From NCBI GenBank assembly GCA_963754955.1, contig CAVWHY010000005.1, forward strand, positions 248,001-312,000: a DNA stretch of 64,000 nucleotides, in the 5' to 3' direction. The notes beneath the pieces are model-generated. The model had not been told where the DNA came from and searched no databases. It saw nothing but the letters and a program-made list of their open reading frames with translations. Source of the DNA: CAVQJU01 sp963754955. Lineage in GTDB: Bacteria; Acidobacteriota; Vicinamibacteria; Vicinamibacterales; CAVVIG01. Made by a program: the position numbers and the translations under genes. Shown piece after piece: positions 1-8,576 of this stretch. Within the stretch, counting starts at the first letter, position 1; each line of letters opens with the position of its first letter.

Positions 1-1360
1 ACGTCGAGGCCACCTCGGCGACGAAGATCGGATAGCTCGCCATCGGGTACGGCTGCGTCTTGTTGGAGAAGTAGCTCTGCATCGTGTGGCCCAGCTCGTG
101 CGCCAGCGTGCTGACGTCGTTGTACTTGCCGTTGAAATTGATCAGCATGTACGGGTGGACGTCGTACGCGCCGCCGTTCGAGTACGCGCCCGATCGTTTG
201 CCGTCGTTCGGCAGCAGATCGATCCAGCGGTCGCGGAAGGCGCGCTGGATTACCGCTGCGTACTCCGGGCCGAGGGGCGCAACGGCGCCGAGCACGAGCT
301 TCTGCGCTTCCTCCGGTGTGTATTCGAGCTTCACCGAGGAGACGAGCGGCGCGTACAGATCGTAGTAATGCAGCTGATCGACGCCCATCATCTTCTGCCG
401 GAGCTTCAAATACCGGTGAAACGCGGGCAGGTTCTTGTTCACGCCGTCGATGAGGCGCGTGTAGACCGACACCGGGATATTCGGGCCGTCCAGGGCCTGA
501 GCCAGGGACGACTCGTACTTGCGCGCCTTGGTGTAGAACGCCACCTTCTGCACTTCCGCGTTCATCGTCGTGCCGAACGTCCGGCTGAACCCGCCGAGCG
601 CGCCGAAGAACGCCGACATCACCTTTTCGCGATCCGCACGGTTCGGCAGCGCGCGCAGATCGTTGAACGCGGCCTGATCGAGCTTCACCGACCGTCCATC
701 GCTCAGCGTGACGGTCGGATACGGGAAATCCGCATTCGACAGAATGTTGTACGTGCCCGACGGCCCCTGCGCCAGCGGGCCCGCGTCGGCAAGGAGCTTC
801 TCTTCGGAGTCGGTGAGCGTGTGGGCCTCGCGGCGCAGGATGTCCTCGAGATAGACGCGGTACACCTTCAGACGCGGCTCAGAGGCGAGAAACCGCTCAA
901 CCGCCGCCTTCCCCGCCTTCAAGACCTCCGGCTCGATGTAGGCGGCCTGCGCGCCGAACGTCGCCGCCAGCTGCGTCATCTCCTGCCGCATGCCTTCGTG
1001 CTGGCTGTCGCGGGTATCCTGATCGGCTTCCATGCTCGCGTAGACGAAGAGCCGCGACAGCTCCTTGTCGAGGGCGAACAGGCGGTCGAGGCCATCGGCC
1101 AGCGACCCGGGCGTCGCCGTCAGCCGTCCCTTGAATCGTCCGAGCGTGGGGAGTTCCGCCGCGAAGGCTTCCTTGGCCCCCCGCCACGCCGTGTCCGACG
1201 CGTAAATATCTGCGAGATTCCATTTCAGCGCGTCCGGGATCTTCGACCGATCGCGCTCCTGCGCGCTGACGGCGATCGCGAGGCACGCCGAGAGACCCAG
1301 CGCCGCGCCGATCGGACCGGCGGTGAACCGACGCGCTCCTGAACGGGGCTTGGAGGTCAT
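1..1360 (-). CDS. Oligoendopeptidase F-like M3 metallopeptidase, secreted, 3' end outside the window
   Basis: The minus strand reads as an open frame from an ATG at 1360 to the window edge, giving about 453 residues. The start has a basic N-terminus followed by a hydrophobic stretch ending near ACLAIAVSAQE, so a Sec signal peptide is likely. The rest resembles the oligoendopeptidase F branch of family M3. The zinc motif HELGHTM lies at about residues 420-426, with the expected aromatic/glycine-rich stretch before it. M3 members are usually about 600 residues, so the C-terminal third is missing only because the window ends. M3 enzymes cleave short peptides; a signal peptide implies work in the envelope. 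It is divergent from the permease at 1405, with only about 44 bases between the starts. Confidence 0.85.
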   Translation of the reverse strand, partial: MTSKPRSGARRFTAGPIGAALGLSACLAIAVSAQERDRSKIPDALKWNLADIYASDTAWRGAKEAFAAELPTLGRFKGRLTATPGSLADGLDRLFALDKELSRLFVYASMEADQDTRDSQHEGMRQEMTQLAATFGAQAAYIEPEVLKAGKAAVERFLASEPRLKVYRVYLEDILRREAHTLTDSEEKLLADAGPLAQGPSGTYNILSNADFPYPTVTLSDGRSVKLDQAAFNDLRALPNRADREKVMSAFFGALGGFSRTFGTTMNAEVQKVAFYTKARKYESSLAQALDGPNIPVSVYTRLIDGVNKNLPAFHRYLKLRQKMMGVDQLHYYDLYAPLVSSVKLEYTPEEAQKLVLGAVAPLGPEYAAVIQRAFRDRWIDLLPNDGKRSGAYSNGGAYDVHPYMLINFNGKYNDVSTLAHELGHTMQSYFSNKTQPYPMASYPIFVAEVAST

Positions 1361-1404
1361 AGCCGCTATTCTACGACGGTCATCTGGGCTATTCTCCCCA
1401 CACG

Positions 1405-2958
1405 ATGCGATGGATCTCCCGTGGCGACATCGACGGCTTCTTCGGCCTCGCGCTCGACAACCTCGTCCAGCTGCTCCTCATCGACGCGCTGTGCCGGTTC
1501 GTCCTGGGCTTCCCGGCGGAGCTCGTCTACGGCCGCGTGCTCCCGGGCGCCGCGGTGTCGATTCTCGTCGGCAACGTCTTCTACGCGCTGCAGGCCCGCC
1601 GCCTGGCCGAGCGCACCGGGCGCACCGACGTCTGCGCCCTGCCGTACGGCATCAACACCGTGTCGCTCATCGCGCACGTGTTCCTGATCATGCTGCCGGC
1701 GAAGGCACTGGCCGCCGCCGCGGGCGCCGCGGATCCGTCGCGAATCGCGTGGCAGGCGGGGCTGGTCGCCACGCTTGCTTCCGGAATCATCGAACTGGCG
1801 GCTGCGCCCTTCGCCGAGCGTGCGCGCAAGGCGACGCCGCGTGCGGCGCTGTTGTCCACGCTCTCCGGGATTGCGATCGGCTTCATCTCGTTCGGGTTTC
1901 TGTTTCGCGCCTTCGCCCGTCCCATTGTCGGCCTGACAACGTTCGGCGTCGTGGTGCTGACGTACTTCGGCCGGGTGAGATTCAAGGGACATCTGCCCGG
2001 CGGCCTCGTGGCGATCGGGCTTGGAACGGCCCTCTCGTGGGCCGTGGGCATCGCGCCCGCAGGCGACACGCCCGCCGCGCCGAGCTTTCACCTGCCCGTT
2101 CCCGTCGTCGGCGACATCGTCGCGGCGCTCGGCGGGGGCCATCTGGTCTCGTATTTGTCGGTGATCGTGGCGATGGGGCTCTTCAACGTGCTGGGCTCGC
2201 TGCAGAACATCGAGTCGGCCGAAGCCGCCGGCGATTCGTACGAAACGCGTCCGTCGCTGACCATCAACGGGCTGGGCAGCATTGCCGCGGCACTGTTCGG
2301 ATCCGCCTTTCCAACGACCATTTACATCGGTCATCCAGGCTGGAAGGCCATGGGCGCGCGGGCGGGCTATTCGGTGATGAACGGCGCGTTCATCACCATC
2401 ATCTGCGTGACGGGCACCCTCGCGTGGATTTCGTGGGCGGTGCCAATCGATGCCGGCATGGCAATCGTGCTCTGGATCGGCATCGTCATCAGCGCGCAGG
2501 CGTTCCAGGCGACGCCGCGCGAACACGCGCCGGCCGTGGTCGTCGGCCTGCTGCCCGGCATCGGCGCCTGGGCGGCGCTGATGGCCAAGAATGGCCTCAA
2601 GGCGGCGGGGATGGGCACGCCGGCCCGGCCGTTCACCGAGGCGCTCATTGGCGAGTTCCAGAAGAGCGACACCTGGATCCACGGCGTGTTCTCGCTCGAG
2701 CAGGGTTTTTTGTTCACGTCGATGCTGCTGTCAGCGGCCGTCGTGGGCGTGATCGAGCGTAAATGGAAGGTGGCGGCCGCCTGGTGCGCCGTCGCGGCTG
2801 TCATCTCCGCCACCGGCATCATGCATTCGTATCAGTGGACCGACTCCGACACCGTGTTGAAACTGTCGCCGGCCTGGCCGTTCGCGATCGCCTACAGCGT
2901 GATGGCGGCCGTGTTCTTCACGGCCGGCTGGACCACGGAATCAAACGACGGTCACTAA
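1405..2958 (+). CDS. NCS2/SulP-like permease of about 517 residues
   Basis: This is an integral membrane protein with roughly 12-14 hydrophobic segments along its whole length and an intact frame. Glycine-rich segments such as LPYGINTVSL near residue 75 and GSAFPTTIYIGHPGWK near residue 310 resemble the repeated half-helix regions of xanthine/uracil and hypoxanthine permeases (NCS2, AzgA-like). The family moves nucleobases or related small anions by cation symport, but the substrate cannot be read from sequence. The ATG at 1405 directly precedes the first hydrophobic run. It stands alone: the M3 peptidase is divergent and the next gene is convergent, with a palindromic repeat just after its stop. 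Confidence 0.75.
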   Translation: MRWISRGDIDGFFGLALDNLVQLLLIDALCRFVLGFPAELVYGRVLPGAAVSILVGNVFYALQARRLAERTGRTDVCALPYGINTVSLIAHVFLIMLPAKALAAAAGAADPSRIAWQAGLVATLASGIIELAAAPFAERARKATPRAALLSTLSGIAIGFISFGFLFRAFARPIVGLTTFGVVVLTYFGRVRFKGHLPGGLVAIGLGTALSWAVGIAPAGDTPAAPSFHLPVPVVGDIVAALGGGHLVSYLSVIVAMGLFNVLGSLQNIESAEAAGDSYETRPSLTINGLGSIAAALFGSAFPTTIYIGHPGWKAMGARAGYSVMNGAFITIICVTGTLAWISWAVPIDAGMAIVLWIGIVISAQAFQATPREHAPAVVVGLLPGIGAWAALMAKNGLKAAGMGTPARPFTEALIGEFQKSDTWIHGVFSLEQGFLFTSMLLSAAVVGVIERKWKVAAAWCAVAAVISATGIMHSYQWTDSDTVLKLSPAWPFAIAYSVMAAVFFTAGWTTESNDGH

Positions 2959-2971
2959 TTGCTTTCATTGA

Positions 2972-3025
2972 CGTAGCGGCCGGCTTCAGCCGGCCGGCGG
3001 ACGTCCGCCTGAAGGCGGACGCTAC
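2972..3025. repeat. Palindromic intergenic repeat, family 1, copy a
   Basis: Two adjacent hairpins, one with a CGGCTTCAGCCG core and one with GTCCGCCTGAAGGCGGAC, are framed by CGTAGC on the left and GCTACT on the right. It lies between the convergent permease and metzincin-like genes. The right end supplies the TAG stop of the minus-strand gene (3022-3024). It probably acts as a two-way terminator. Confidence 0.85.
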
Positions 3026-3607
3026 TGAACCGCGGACACCATCACGGGCTCGGGCGGGACGAGCGCGAGCGTTCTCGCCATGAGCCGCCGGCGCAGCTCC
3101 GAGGCCTCGCTCCTCGAGAACACCCAGTCGAACGGGAGGCCGCGGCGCAGTTCGCTGCTCGCCCACACCGCCCTCATCAGGCCGAACCTGGAGTGCCCGG
3201 GCGTGCCAATCAGCATGTGGCCGATCTCGTGCACCATCGCGCGACCGAGCAGGTCGCCGATCTCCACGCCGGCCTGAGACGCCAGGTCCCGCACTCGATC
3301 CTCGTAGATCGTACCGAGCGATCCCCTGCGCCGCGGCACGTCGATTACGGAGAATCCGAGCGAATCCTTTTCGCTCGCGGGGCTGGAGCGGACGATTCTG
3401 ATCGCGATCTCGTGCGGCTTCACGGGACCGATGCAGGTGTCAACGTGGCACGGGCGCCAGATGGGCTCGATGCCGGCGCTGGTCAGAATCGCGACCGGCG
3501 CTGGCCCGTGCGCGATCCAGTTCGGCGGGAGAAACGCCGACTGAATCGTAGATGCGTACGCCAAGTTGGAGCTGCGCGACCACGAAAGCCGTCATCAGGA
3601 ATGTCAT
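3022..3607 (-). CDS. Secreted metzincin-like protein with HEIGH motif (one frameshift)
   Basis: The protein starts at about 3607 with a signal-like stretch (MTFLMTAFVVAQ), followed by VRIYDSVGVSPAELDRA. One extra base near 3495 moves the rest into another frame (VAILTSAGIEPIWRPC onward). The C-terminal half has HEIGHMLIGTPGHS followed by a GLMRA segment, which looks like a zinc-binding helix plus a methionine turn; the spacing is not the classic metzincin HExxHxxGxxH. Similar small secreted proteins are common in Acidobacteria and have no assigned function. Corrected length is about 194 residues. The stop codon lies inside the palindromic repeat. Zinc binding is plausible; peptidase activity is a guess. 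Confidence 0.6.
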
Positions 3608-3631
3608 GCAGGCCAATATGGCCTTCGATCG

Positions 3632-3690
3632 GAGGTACCTCAATGACGCGCGGGTGCGCCGGAGGTGAAACGTTGGTAACGAGGTATCTC
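3632..3690. promoter_or_regulatory. Two GAGGTAyCTC sites, candidate operators
   Basis: A perfect 10-base palindrome GAGGTACCTC at 3632-3641 recurs as GAGGTATCTC at 3681-3690, and both are followed by a short matching tail (aATGAC / tATGAC). The sites lie 49 bases apart between the divergent metzincin-like and winged-helix genes. A related GGAGGTACCC overlaps the ribosome-binding region at 3818-3827. Binding by the adjacent regulator is inference. Confidence 0.4.
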
Positions 3691-3757
3691 TATGACAGCA
3701 ATGGTGTTCTCGTTCTGGCTCCGTCCTCGACGACCGCGTCAGGTCACTTGCGGACAG

Positions 3758-3800
3758 CAGTCCAATTTGCGATTGGACTGGCCCGCATCGAGGGTATAAG
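3758..3800 (+). promoter_or_regulatory. Putative promoter with 9-bp inverted repeat
   Basis: CAGTCCAAT (3758-3766) and ATTGGACTG (3772-3780) form a perfect inverted repeat with a 5-base loop. The right arm contains a weak -35 (TTGGAC, 3773-3778). A good -10, TATAAG, follows at 3795-3800 after 16 bases. A protein bound to the inverted repeat would cover the -35, which suggests repression of the gene at 3831. Confidence 0.45.
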
Positions 3801-3830
3801 GGATGCTGTGGAGCCACGGAGGTACCCGCG

Positions 3831-5591
3831 GTGACCGACTTCAGGTTCGGACGATTCGAACTCGATTCACGGACGCGAGAGTTGCGGAAGGACGGCGTGC
3901 GGCTCCGGCTGCAGGATCAGCCGTTCGCCGTCCTGGCGGTGATGCTCGAACATCCGGGCGAACTGCTGACGCGTGACGAGCTGCGCGATCGCCTGTGGCC
4001 GAACGGCACATTCGTCGACTTCGAGCACGGCTTGAATGCCGCCGTGAAGCGGCTGCGATCCGTGCTCGGCGACAACGCCGAGCGGCCGCGCTTCGTCGAG
4101 ACCCTCCACCGGCGCGGCTACCGCTTCATCGCGCGCGTCGAGCGCGTGGACGGCGCGAGCGGCAGCCAGCTGGCCGAACCGGGCGACGCAAAGCAACGGC
4201 TCGCCGTCCTCCCGTTCAACCACCTGGGAGAGACGAATGTTCCGGGATCGTTCGCCAGCGGCCTGACAGAGGAGCTCATGACGCAGCTGGGACGGCTGTG
4301 CGCCGACCGGCTCGGCGTCATCGCGCGCTCTTCGTGTCACAGGGTCCAGCGCGCGGATCGCACCCCACGCGAGATCGGCGACGCGCTTCGCGCGCACTAC
4401 CTCGTCGAGGGCACTGTCCGGACCGAAGGCGAACGCGTGCGCATCACGGCGCAGCTCATCGAAGTCCGCGGCGAAACGCAGTTGTGGGCCGACTCTTTCG
4501 AGCGGCCGACAGCGGACAGCCTGCTCGTCCAGTCCGACGTGGCCACCCAGATCGTCCGCTCGGTCGCCATGGAGCTGCTGCCCGATCGCGCCCCGACACC
4601 ATCCGCCGGAACGCGGCAGGTGGACGCGTACCAGAACTACCTCAAGGGTCGTTATCACTGGAATCGGCCGGGCGACGAAGGCATCCGCGAATGCCTGGCC
4701 TTCTACGGCATGGCGCTCAAGCTCGATCCCGGCTTCGGAACAGCGCACGGCGCGCTCGCGCGCGCCACGGTCGCCGCGGCGGACTACTACCTGCGCGAAC
4801 CGCGCGAGGCGCTTGACGCCGCCGAAGCCGCTGCCGCCCGCGCCCTGGCTCTCGATCCGATCGACCCTGAAGCGCTCGTCGCGCTCGCGGAGGTCCGCCG
4901 GTGCCGCGACTGGGACTGGGACGGCGCCGAAGAGGTGTTTCGGCGGGCTCTATCGTTCAACCCCAGCAACGAAGCGGCTCGCCGCCTCTACGGCTTGCTG
5001 CTCAGCGCCCGAGGCCGGCACGAAGACGCGGTAGCGATGACGGACCGCGCGCTCGAACTGGACCCGCTCTGCCTGACCGCGGGCACGAGCGCCGCATGGG
5101 TCCGTTTTGTCGCGGGCGAGTACGACGAGGTGATCGAGCGGTGCCGGCACACGATCGACATGGATCCGGCCTACCTCGCGCCTCACCGGCTGCTCGCCGC
5201 GGCCCGCCTGCAATCGGGGGATGTGAACGGCTGCATTCAGCATTTCGACTCGCTGCCGGCGGCGCGGACGGATCCGATCTCACTCGCCTGGCAGGCGCAC
5301 GCCCTGGGCGTCAAGGGGGACCGCGACCGGGCCGTGAACATCCTCTGCCACCTCGACGAGCTGGCGCAGGATCGTTACGTGTCGTCGTATCATCGCGCGC
5401 TCGCGCACGCCGGTCTCGGCGATGTCGACGCGACGTTCACGCTGCTCGCGCACGCGTGCGATGACCGCGACCCGGGCCTCATGCACCTTGCCAGCGATCC
5501 TCGCTTCGACAACATCCGGTCAGACCCGCGTTACGCCGCCGTCATCGGCCGGCTCGGGCTGACGACCATGGAGACCGCGGCTCATGCGTAA
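3831..5591 (+). CDS. CadC-type winged-helix regulator with TolB-like domain and TPRs
   Basis: Residues 1-100 are an OmpR/PhoB-type winged helix (FGRFELDSRTRELRKDG, then LTRDELRDRLWPN and TLHRRGYRFIARV). Residues about 120-255 form a TolB/FlgO-like domain (RLAVLPFNHLG, SGLTEELMTQLGRL). Residues 260-586 are tetratricopeptide-type helices rich in Ala and Leu. No transmembrane helix is evident between the DNA-binding and TolB-like parts, so it is probably cytoplasmic. This architecture is heavily expanded in Acidobacteria; signals are unknown. Translation starts at a GTG preceded by GGAGG. The stop overlaps the next gene by 8 bases, so the two are probably co-translated. Confidence 0.85.
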   Translation: MTDFRFGRFELDSRTRELRKDGVRLRLQDQPFAVLAVMLEHPGELLTRDELRDRLWPNGTFVDFEHGLNAAVKRLRSVLGDNAERPRFVETLHRRGYRFIARVERVDGASGSQLAEPGDAKQRLAVLPFNHLGETNVPGSFASGLTEELMTQLGRLCADRLGVIARSSCHRVQRADRTPREIGDALRAHYLVEGTVRTEGERVRITAQLIEVRGETQLWADSFERPTADSLLVQSDVATQIVRSVAMELLPDRAPTPSAGTRQVDAYQNYLKGRYHWNRPGDEGIRECLAFYGMALKLDPGFGTAHGALARATVAAADYYLREPREALDAAEAAAARALALDPIDPEALVALAEVRRCRDWDWDGAEEVFRRALSFNPSNEAARRLYGLLLSARGRHEDAVAMTDRALELDPLCLTAGTSAAWVRFVAGEYDEVIERCRHTIDMDPAYLAPHRLLAAARLQSGDVNGCIQHFDSLPAARTDPISLAWQAHALGVKGDRDRAVNILCHLDELAQDRYVSSYHRALAHAGLGDVDATFTLLAHACDDRDPGLMHLASDPRFDNIRSDPRYAAVIGRLGLTTMETAAHA

Positions 5592-7137
5592 CAGAAACGC
5601 CGGCCGCTCGCCCATCCTGGTCGACGACGCGGCAGGTACCAACGGTAACGACACAGGGCCGCTGGGGGCTCTGGGGCTCACGGCCTCAGGCCTGCCGCGC
5701 ATGCGGCCGGTATACCGCCACATCGCGCACGCGATCGAGCACGGCATCACCAACGGCACGCTCACGCTGGATTTCCGCCTGCCGGCCGAGCGCGAGCTCG
5801 CGCGGGCGCTCAAGGTCAGCAGGACGACCGTCGTCAACGCATACCGCGATCTCGAGACGCGCGGCCTCGTGCGCGGCCACGTCGGCCGCGGCACGTTCGT
5901 CTCCGCGGCGCCCGAGGCGTCGGGGGCGCCGTTCGCGTGGCGCGGGAAAGTCGCCGCCGCCGCGGCGCGCTCGAATGATTCGGCGATTCGCGATCTCCTC
6001 CGGCACGCGGCGGACCCGTCGATGCTGTCGGTGGCAGCGGGCGTTCCGGCGCTCGAGGCGTTTCCGGTCGAAGCCTACCGCCGGTCGATGGACCGGGCGC
6101 TCAAGCGCGACGTGCGTCTGGCATGGGGACACAGTCCGACCGAAGGGCTCCCGGTGCTCCGTGACGCCATCGCGCAGCGATTCGGCGGCCAGCCGCACAA
6201 CGTCCTGGTGCTCGCGGGCGCGCAGCAGGGGCTCGATCTGCTCGCGCGCTGCCTCGTCGACCCCGGCGACACGGTCGTCGTCGATCGCCCGGGGTACCTG
6301 GGCGCGCTGCACACGTTCAACGCCGCCGGCGCCCGCGTCGTCGGCTGGGACATCGTGCGGCATGACCTCGACGAGCTCGAGGATCTGATCCTGCGCTTCA
6401 GGCCAAAGCTGATTTACACGAACCCGACGTTCCAGAACCCCACCGGCTGGACGATGCCGCTGAAGCTGCGGCGGCAGCTGCTGTCGCTGGCCACGCGACT
6501 GCGGGTGCCGATCATCGAGGACGACACCTATCGCGAACTGCACCTCGGCGCGCCGCCTCCCCCGTCGCTTCAGTCCCTGGACACGCAGTCAGTGGTGATC
6601 CACCTCAATACGTTCTCGAAAGTGCTCGCCCCCGGCCTGCGCCTGGGCTGGCTGTCGGCGGCGCCGCCGATCATCGAGCAGCTCGCGCTCCTCAAGCAGC
6701 GGTCGGATCCGCACATGGCGAACCTGAACCAGCTCATCATCGCCGACATGGTGGCCGACGGCACGTTCGATCGTCATCTGGCAGATCTCAGGATCGAGCA
6801 CCGACGCCGGCGCGATGCGATGACATCGGCCCTCGAGCGTCACCGCGCGAAGGGCCTTCTGCAATGGACCGTTCCGGACGGCGGCCTGTACTTGTGGTGC
6901 CGCCTCGGCGGGCGGCTGCGTGCGTCGAGCGTTGAGGCGCAGGCGCTATCTGACTCGCTGGCATTCGTCCGCGGGGAGGCGTTCTACGTCGACCAGGCCG
7001 GCGAACGCGAGCTGCGGATCTGTTTCTCGAGCGTGCCGGCCGTCCGAGCCGACGACGTCGCGAAGCGGCTGATGCGTGCGATCAATGCGGTGAAGCGGGA
7101 CATCGTATCGTCGTCTCCGCTGGTCGCGATCGTCTGA
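5584..7137 (+). CDS. MocR-type GntR/aminotransferase-fold transcriptional regulator
   Basis: Residues about 40-110 form a GntR winged helix (LPAERELARALKVSRTTVV followed by GLVRGHVGRGTFVS). Residues about 140-500 are an aminotransferase class I fold that binds pyridoxal phosphate. The Schiff-base lysine is K346 in NTFSKVLAPGLRLGW, and the NPTFQNPTGWTM segment is the usual cofactor contact. MocR regulators (PdxR, GabR, TauR types) sense PLP, GABA or taurine derivatives, but which one cannot be said here. The length of 517 residues is typical. The start codon lies inside the 3' end of the preceding regulator gene, so two regulators of different classes share one transcript. Confidence 0.85.
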   Translation: MRNRNAGRSPILVDDAAGTNGNDTGPLGALGLTASGLPRMRPVYRHIAHAIEHGITNGTLTLDFRLPAERELARALKVSRTTVVNAYRDLETRGLVRGHVGRGTFVSAAPEASGAPFAWRGKVAAAAARSNDSAIRDLLRHAADPSMLSVAAGVPALEAFPVEAYRRSMDRALKRDVRLAWGHSPTEGLPVLRDAIAQRFGGQPHNVLVLAGAQQGLDLLARCLVDPGDTVVVDRPGYLGALHTFNAAGARVVGWDIVRHDLDELEDLILRFRPKLIYTNPTFQNPTGWTMPLKLRRQLLSLATRLRVPIIEDDTYRELHLGAPPPPSLQSLDTQSVVIHLNTFSKVLAPGLRLGWLSAAPPIIEQLALLKQRSDPHMANLNQLIIADMVADGTFDRHLADLRIEHRRRRDAMTSALERHRAKGLLQWTVPDGGLYLWCRLGGRLRASSVEAQALSDSLAFVRGEAFYVDQAGERELRICFSSVPAVRADDVAKRLMRAINAVKRDIVSSSPLVAIV

Positions 7138-7183
7138 AACACCTTGCTCGCTGAGATGGCAGATCTTGCAATCCACGCTGGCG

Positions 7184-7573
7184 TCATTGGCGTCTGAGCG
7201 ACTCCACCTTCGCATCGATCGAGACAACTCCTTCGGCCAGGAGACGGATGTCGTCCCGCAAGCTCTCGACGAGCATCCCCATATGACCCTTCAACTCATC
7301 GCGCAGCCCCGACATCTCGCCGCGTAGCTCGCTGCGCAAACCCGACATCTCCCCTCGAAACTCGTCGCGCAAGCTGGACATTTCGGCTCGCAACTCGTTG
7401 CGCAGGCTCGACATCTCTCCACGCAACTCGCTGCGCAGGCCCGACATCTCACCAGTCAGCTCGCCGCGCAAAGCAGATATCTGACTCTGCAATTCGTCAT
7501 GGACAGTGAATTCCACTCTCCTGATGTCAGAACGCAGCGACTCGATTGCCTCTGAAGTGTCGACGTCCATCAC
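7184..7573 (-). CDS. Small coiled-coil protein with 11-residue repeats
   Basis: The 129-residue product is almost entirely a charged coiled coil. Residues about 37-100 hold six tandem 11-residue units close to LRSELRGEMSS, mirrored at DNA level as 33-base near repeats. Leucine, glutamate and methionine recur at fixed positions, a hendecad pattern that gives a right-handed or straight coil. No signal peptide or membrane segment is present. The frame is intact, codon use matches its neighbours, and it converges on the MocR gene. Function is unknown; homotypic assembly or a spacer role is plausible. Confidence 0.7.
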   Translation of the reverse strand: MMDVDTSEAIESLRSDIRRVEFTVHDELQSQISALRGELTGEMSGLRSELRGEMSSLRNELRAEMSSLRDEFRGEMSGLRSELRGEMSGLRDELKGHMGMLVESLRDDIRLLAEGVVSIDAKVESLRRQ

Positions 7574-7634
7574 GTGAGGGCCACCATCGTAGCATCGTCC
7601 CTATGCGAAGGGCATGCCGCCCGAGGCACGACGT

Positions 7635-8576
7635 TCAACGCAGTCCGGCGACACGGCTCGGGCCGCCGGGAGCGAGCAACAGCGAGTTGACGAGAAAACG
7701 CTGGCCGTCGGCCGCGACGTCGAAGGCATGGTACGGCGCGTACGGGAAATGCGTTTCGAACAACGCCTTGACGCCGCTCACCTCGAAGTCGCTGCCGTCG
7801 CTGGTGACGTCGGCGGCCATGAGCTTGCTGTCCGGCGACATGAAGAACAGTTCCTTGCCGTCACGCCGCCACCGCGCCTGAAATCCGCCGTTGCGCGAAA
7901 CGAGCCATTTCGCCTTGGCCTTCGGGAACGGCGTGACGTACACCTCGGCCTGCCCGGACTCCGTCGAACTGTAGGCCACCCATTTCCCGTTCGGGGAGAA
8001 CGCCGCCCAGTTTTCCTGCGACTCCGTCTTCAGGAACGGATACGGTTTTCGGTCGCCGGCGAGTGGCAGCACCCAGATGTCGTTCGCCGTGCCCGGGCTG
8101 CTCGTGACATACAAGATGTACTTGCCGTCGGCCGACCAGCTCACCGGCCATTTGCCGTCATCATCGGCAACCAGCAGGTCCTGGCGCTCGCTCCCGCGAG
8201 GCGATGTCTGATACAAATCCAGCCCGCGCGTGCGCTGCGAGTTGAACGCGACCCGGCCGCCGTCCGGCGACCAGATCAGCCAGTTCTCGTCGGCGACGTT
8301 CGAATCGAGCCGCGTACGGCCTCCGGTCGCGATGTCATAAAGCCACAGGTCGCGCGTTCCTGTGATGTCGTTGAGGACGGCGACAGCCACCTGCTTGTTG
8401 TCGGGCGACAGCTCCAGGTTGCCCATGTCGGCCAGTTCGCCAACGACGCTGAGCTTCCTGCCGGTCCGGTCCACCCACACGAGCTGCGATCTCACGACGC
8501 CGCGGGGCCGCTGCGCCGCCGCCATGCCGATGCCGGCAACGATGCAGACGGCGGTGAGAGCCGCGAGAGTTCTCAT
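7635..8576 (-). CDS. Secreted PD40/TolB-type beta-propeller protein
   Basis: A signal peptide (MRTLAALTAVCIVAGIGMAAAQ) precedes about 290 residues of WD40-like PD40 blades, recognisable as repeated SPDGG, SADGKYILYV and SPNGKWVAYSS units. In Acidobacteria this propeller is usually the C-terminal half of a Ser/Thr kinase or of a winged-helix regulator; here it stands alone and is exported. Its ATG overlaps the stop of the upstream M16 peptidase gene by 4 bases (ATGA), so the two are translationally coupled and may act together in the periplasm. Binding partner unknown. Confidence 0.75.
   Translation of the reverse strand: MRTLAALTAVCIVAGIGMAAAQRPRGVVRSQLVWVDRTGRKLSVVGELADMGNLELSPDNKQVAVAVLNDITGTRDLWLYDIATGGRTRLDSNVADENWLIWSPDGGRVAFNSQRTRGLDLYQTSPRGSERQDLLVADDDGKWPVSWSADGKYILYVTSSPGTANDIWVLPLAGDRKPYPFLKTESQENWAAFSPNGKWVAYSSTESGQAEVYVTPFPKAKAKWLVSRNGGFQARWRRDGKELFFMSPDSKLMAADVTSDGSDFEVSGVKALFETHFPYAPYHAFDVAADGQRFLVNSLLLAPGGPSRVAGLR

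Noticed and set aside
7184..7573. CRISPR-like 33-base repeats
   Set aside because: The repeats are contiguous, in frame and encode an 11-residue coiled-coil unit; there are no spacers.
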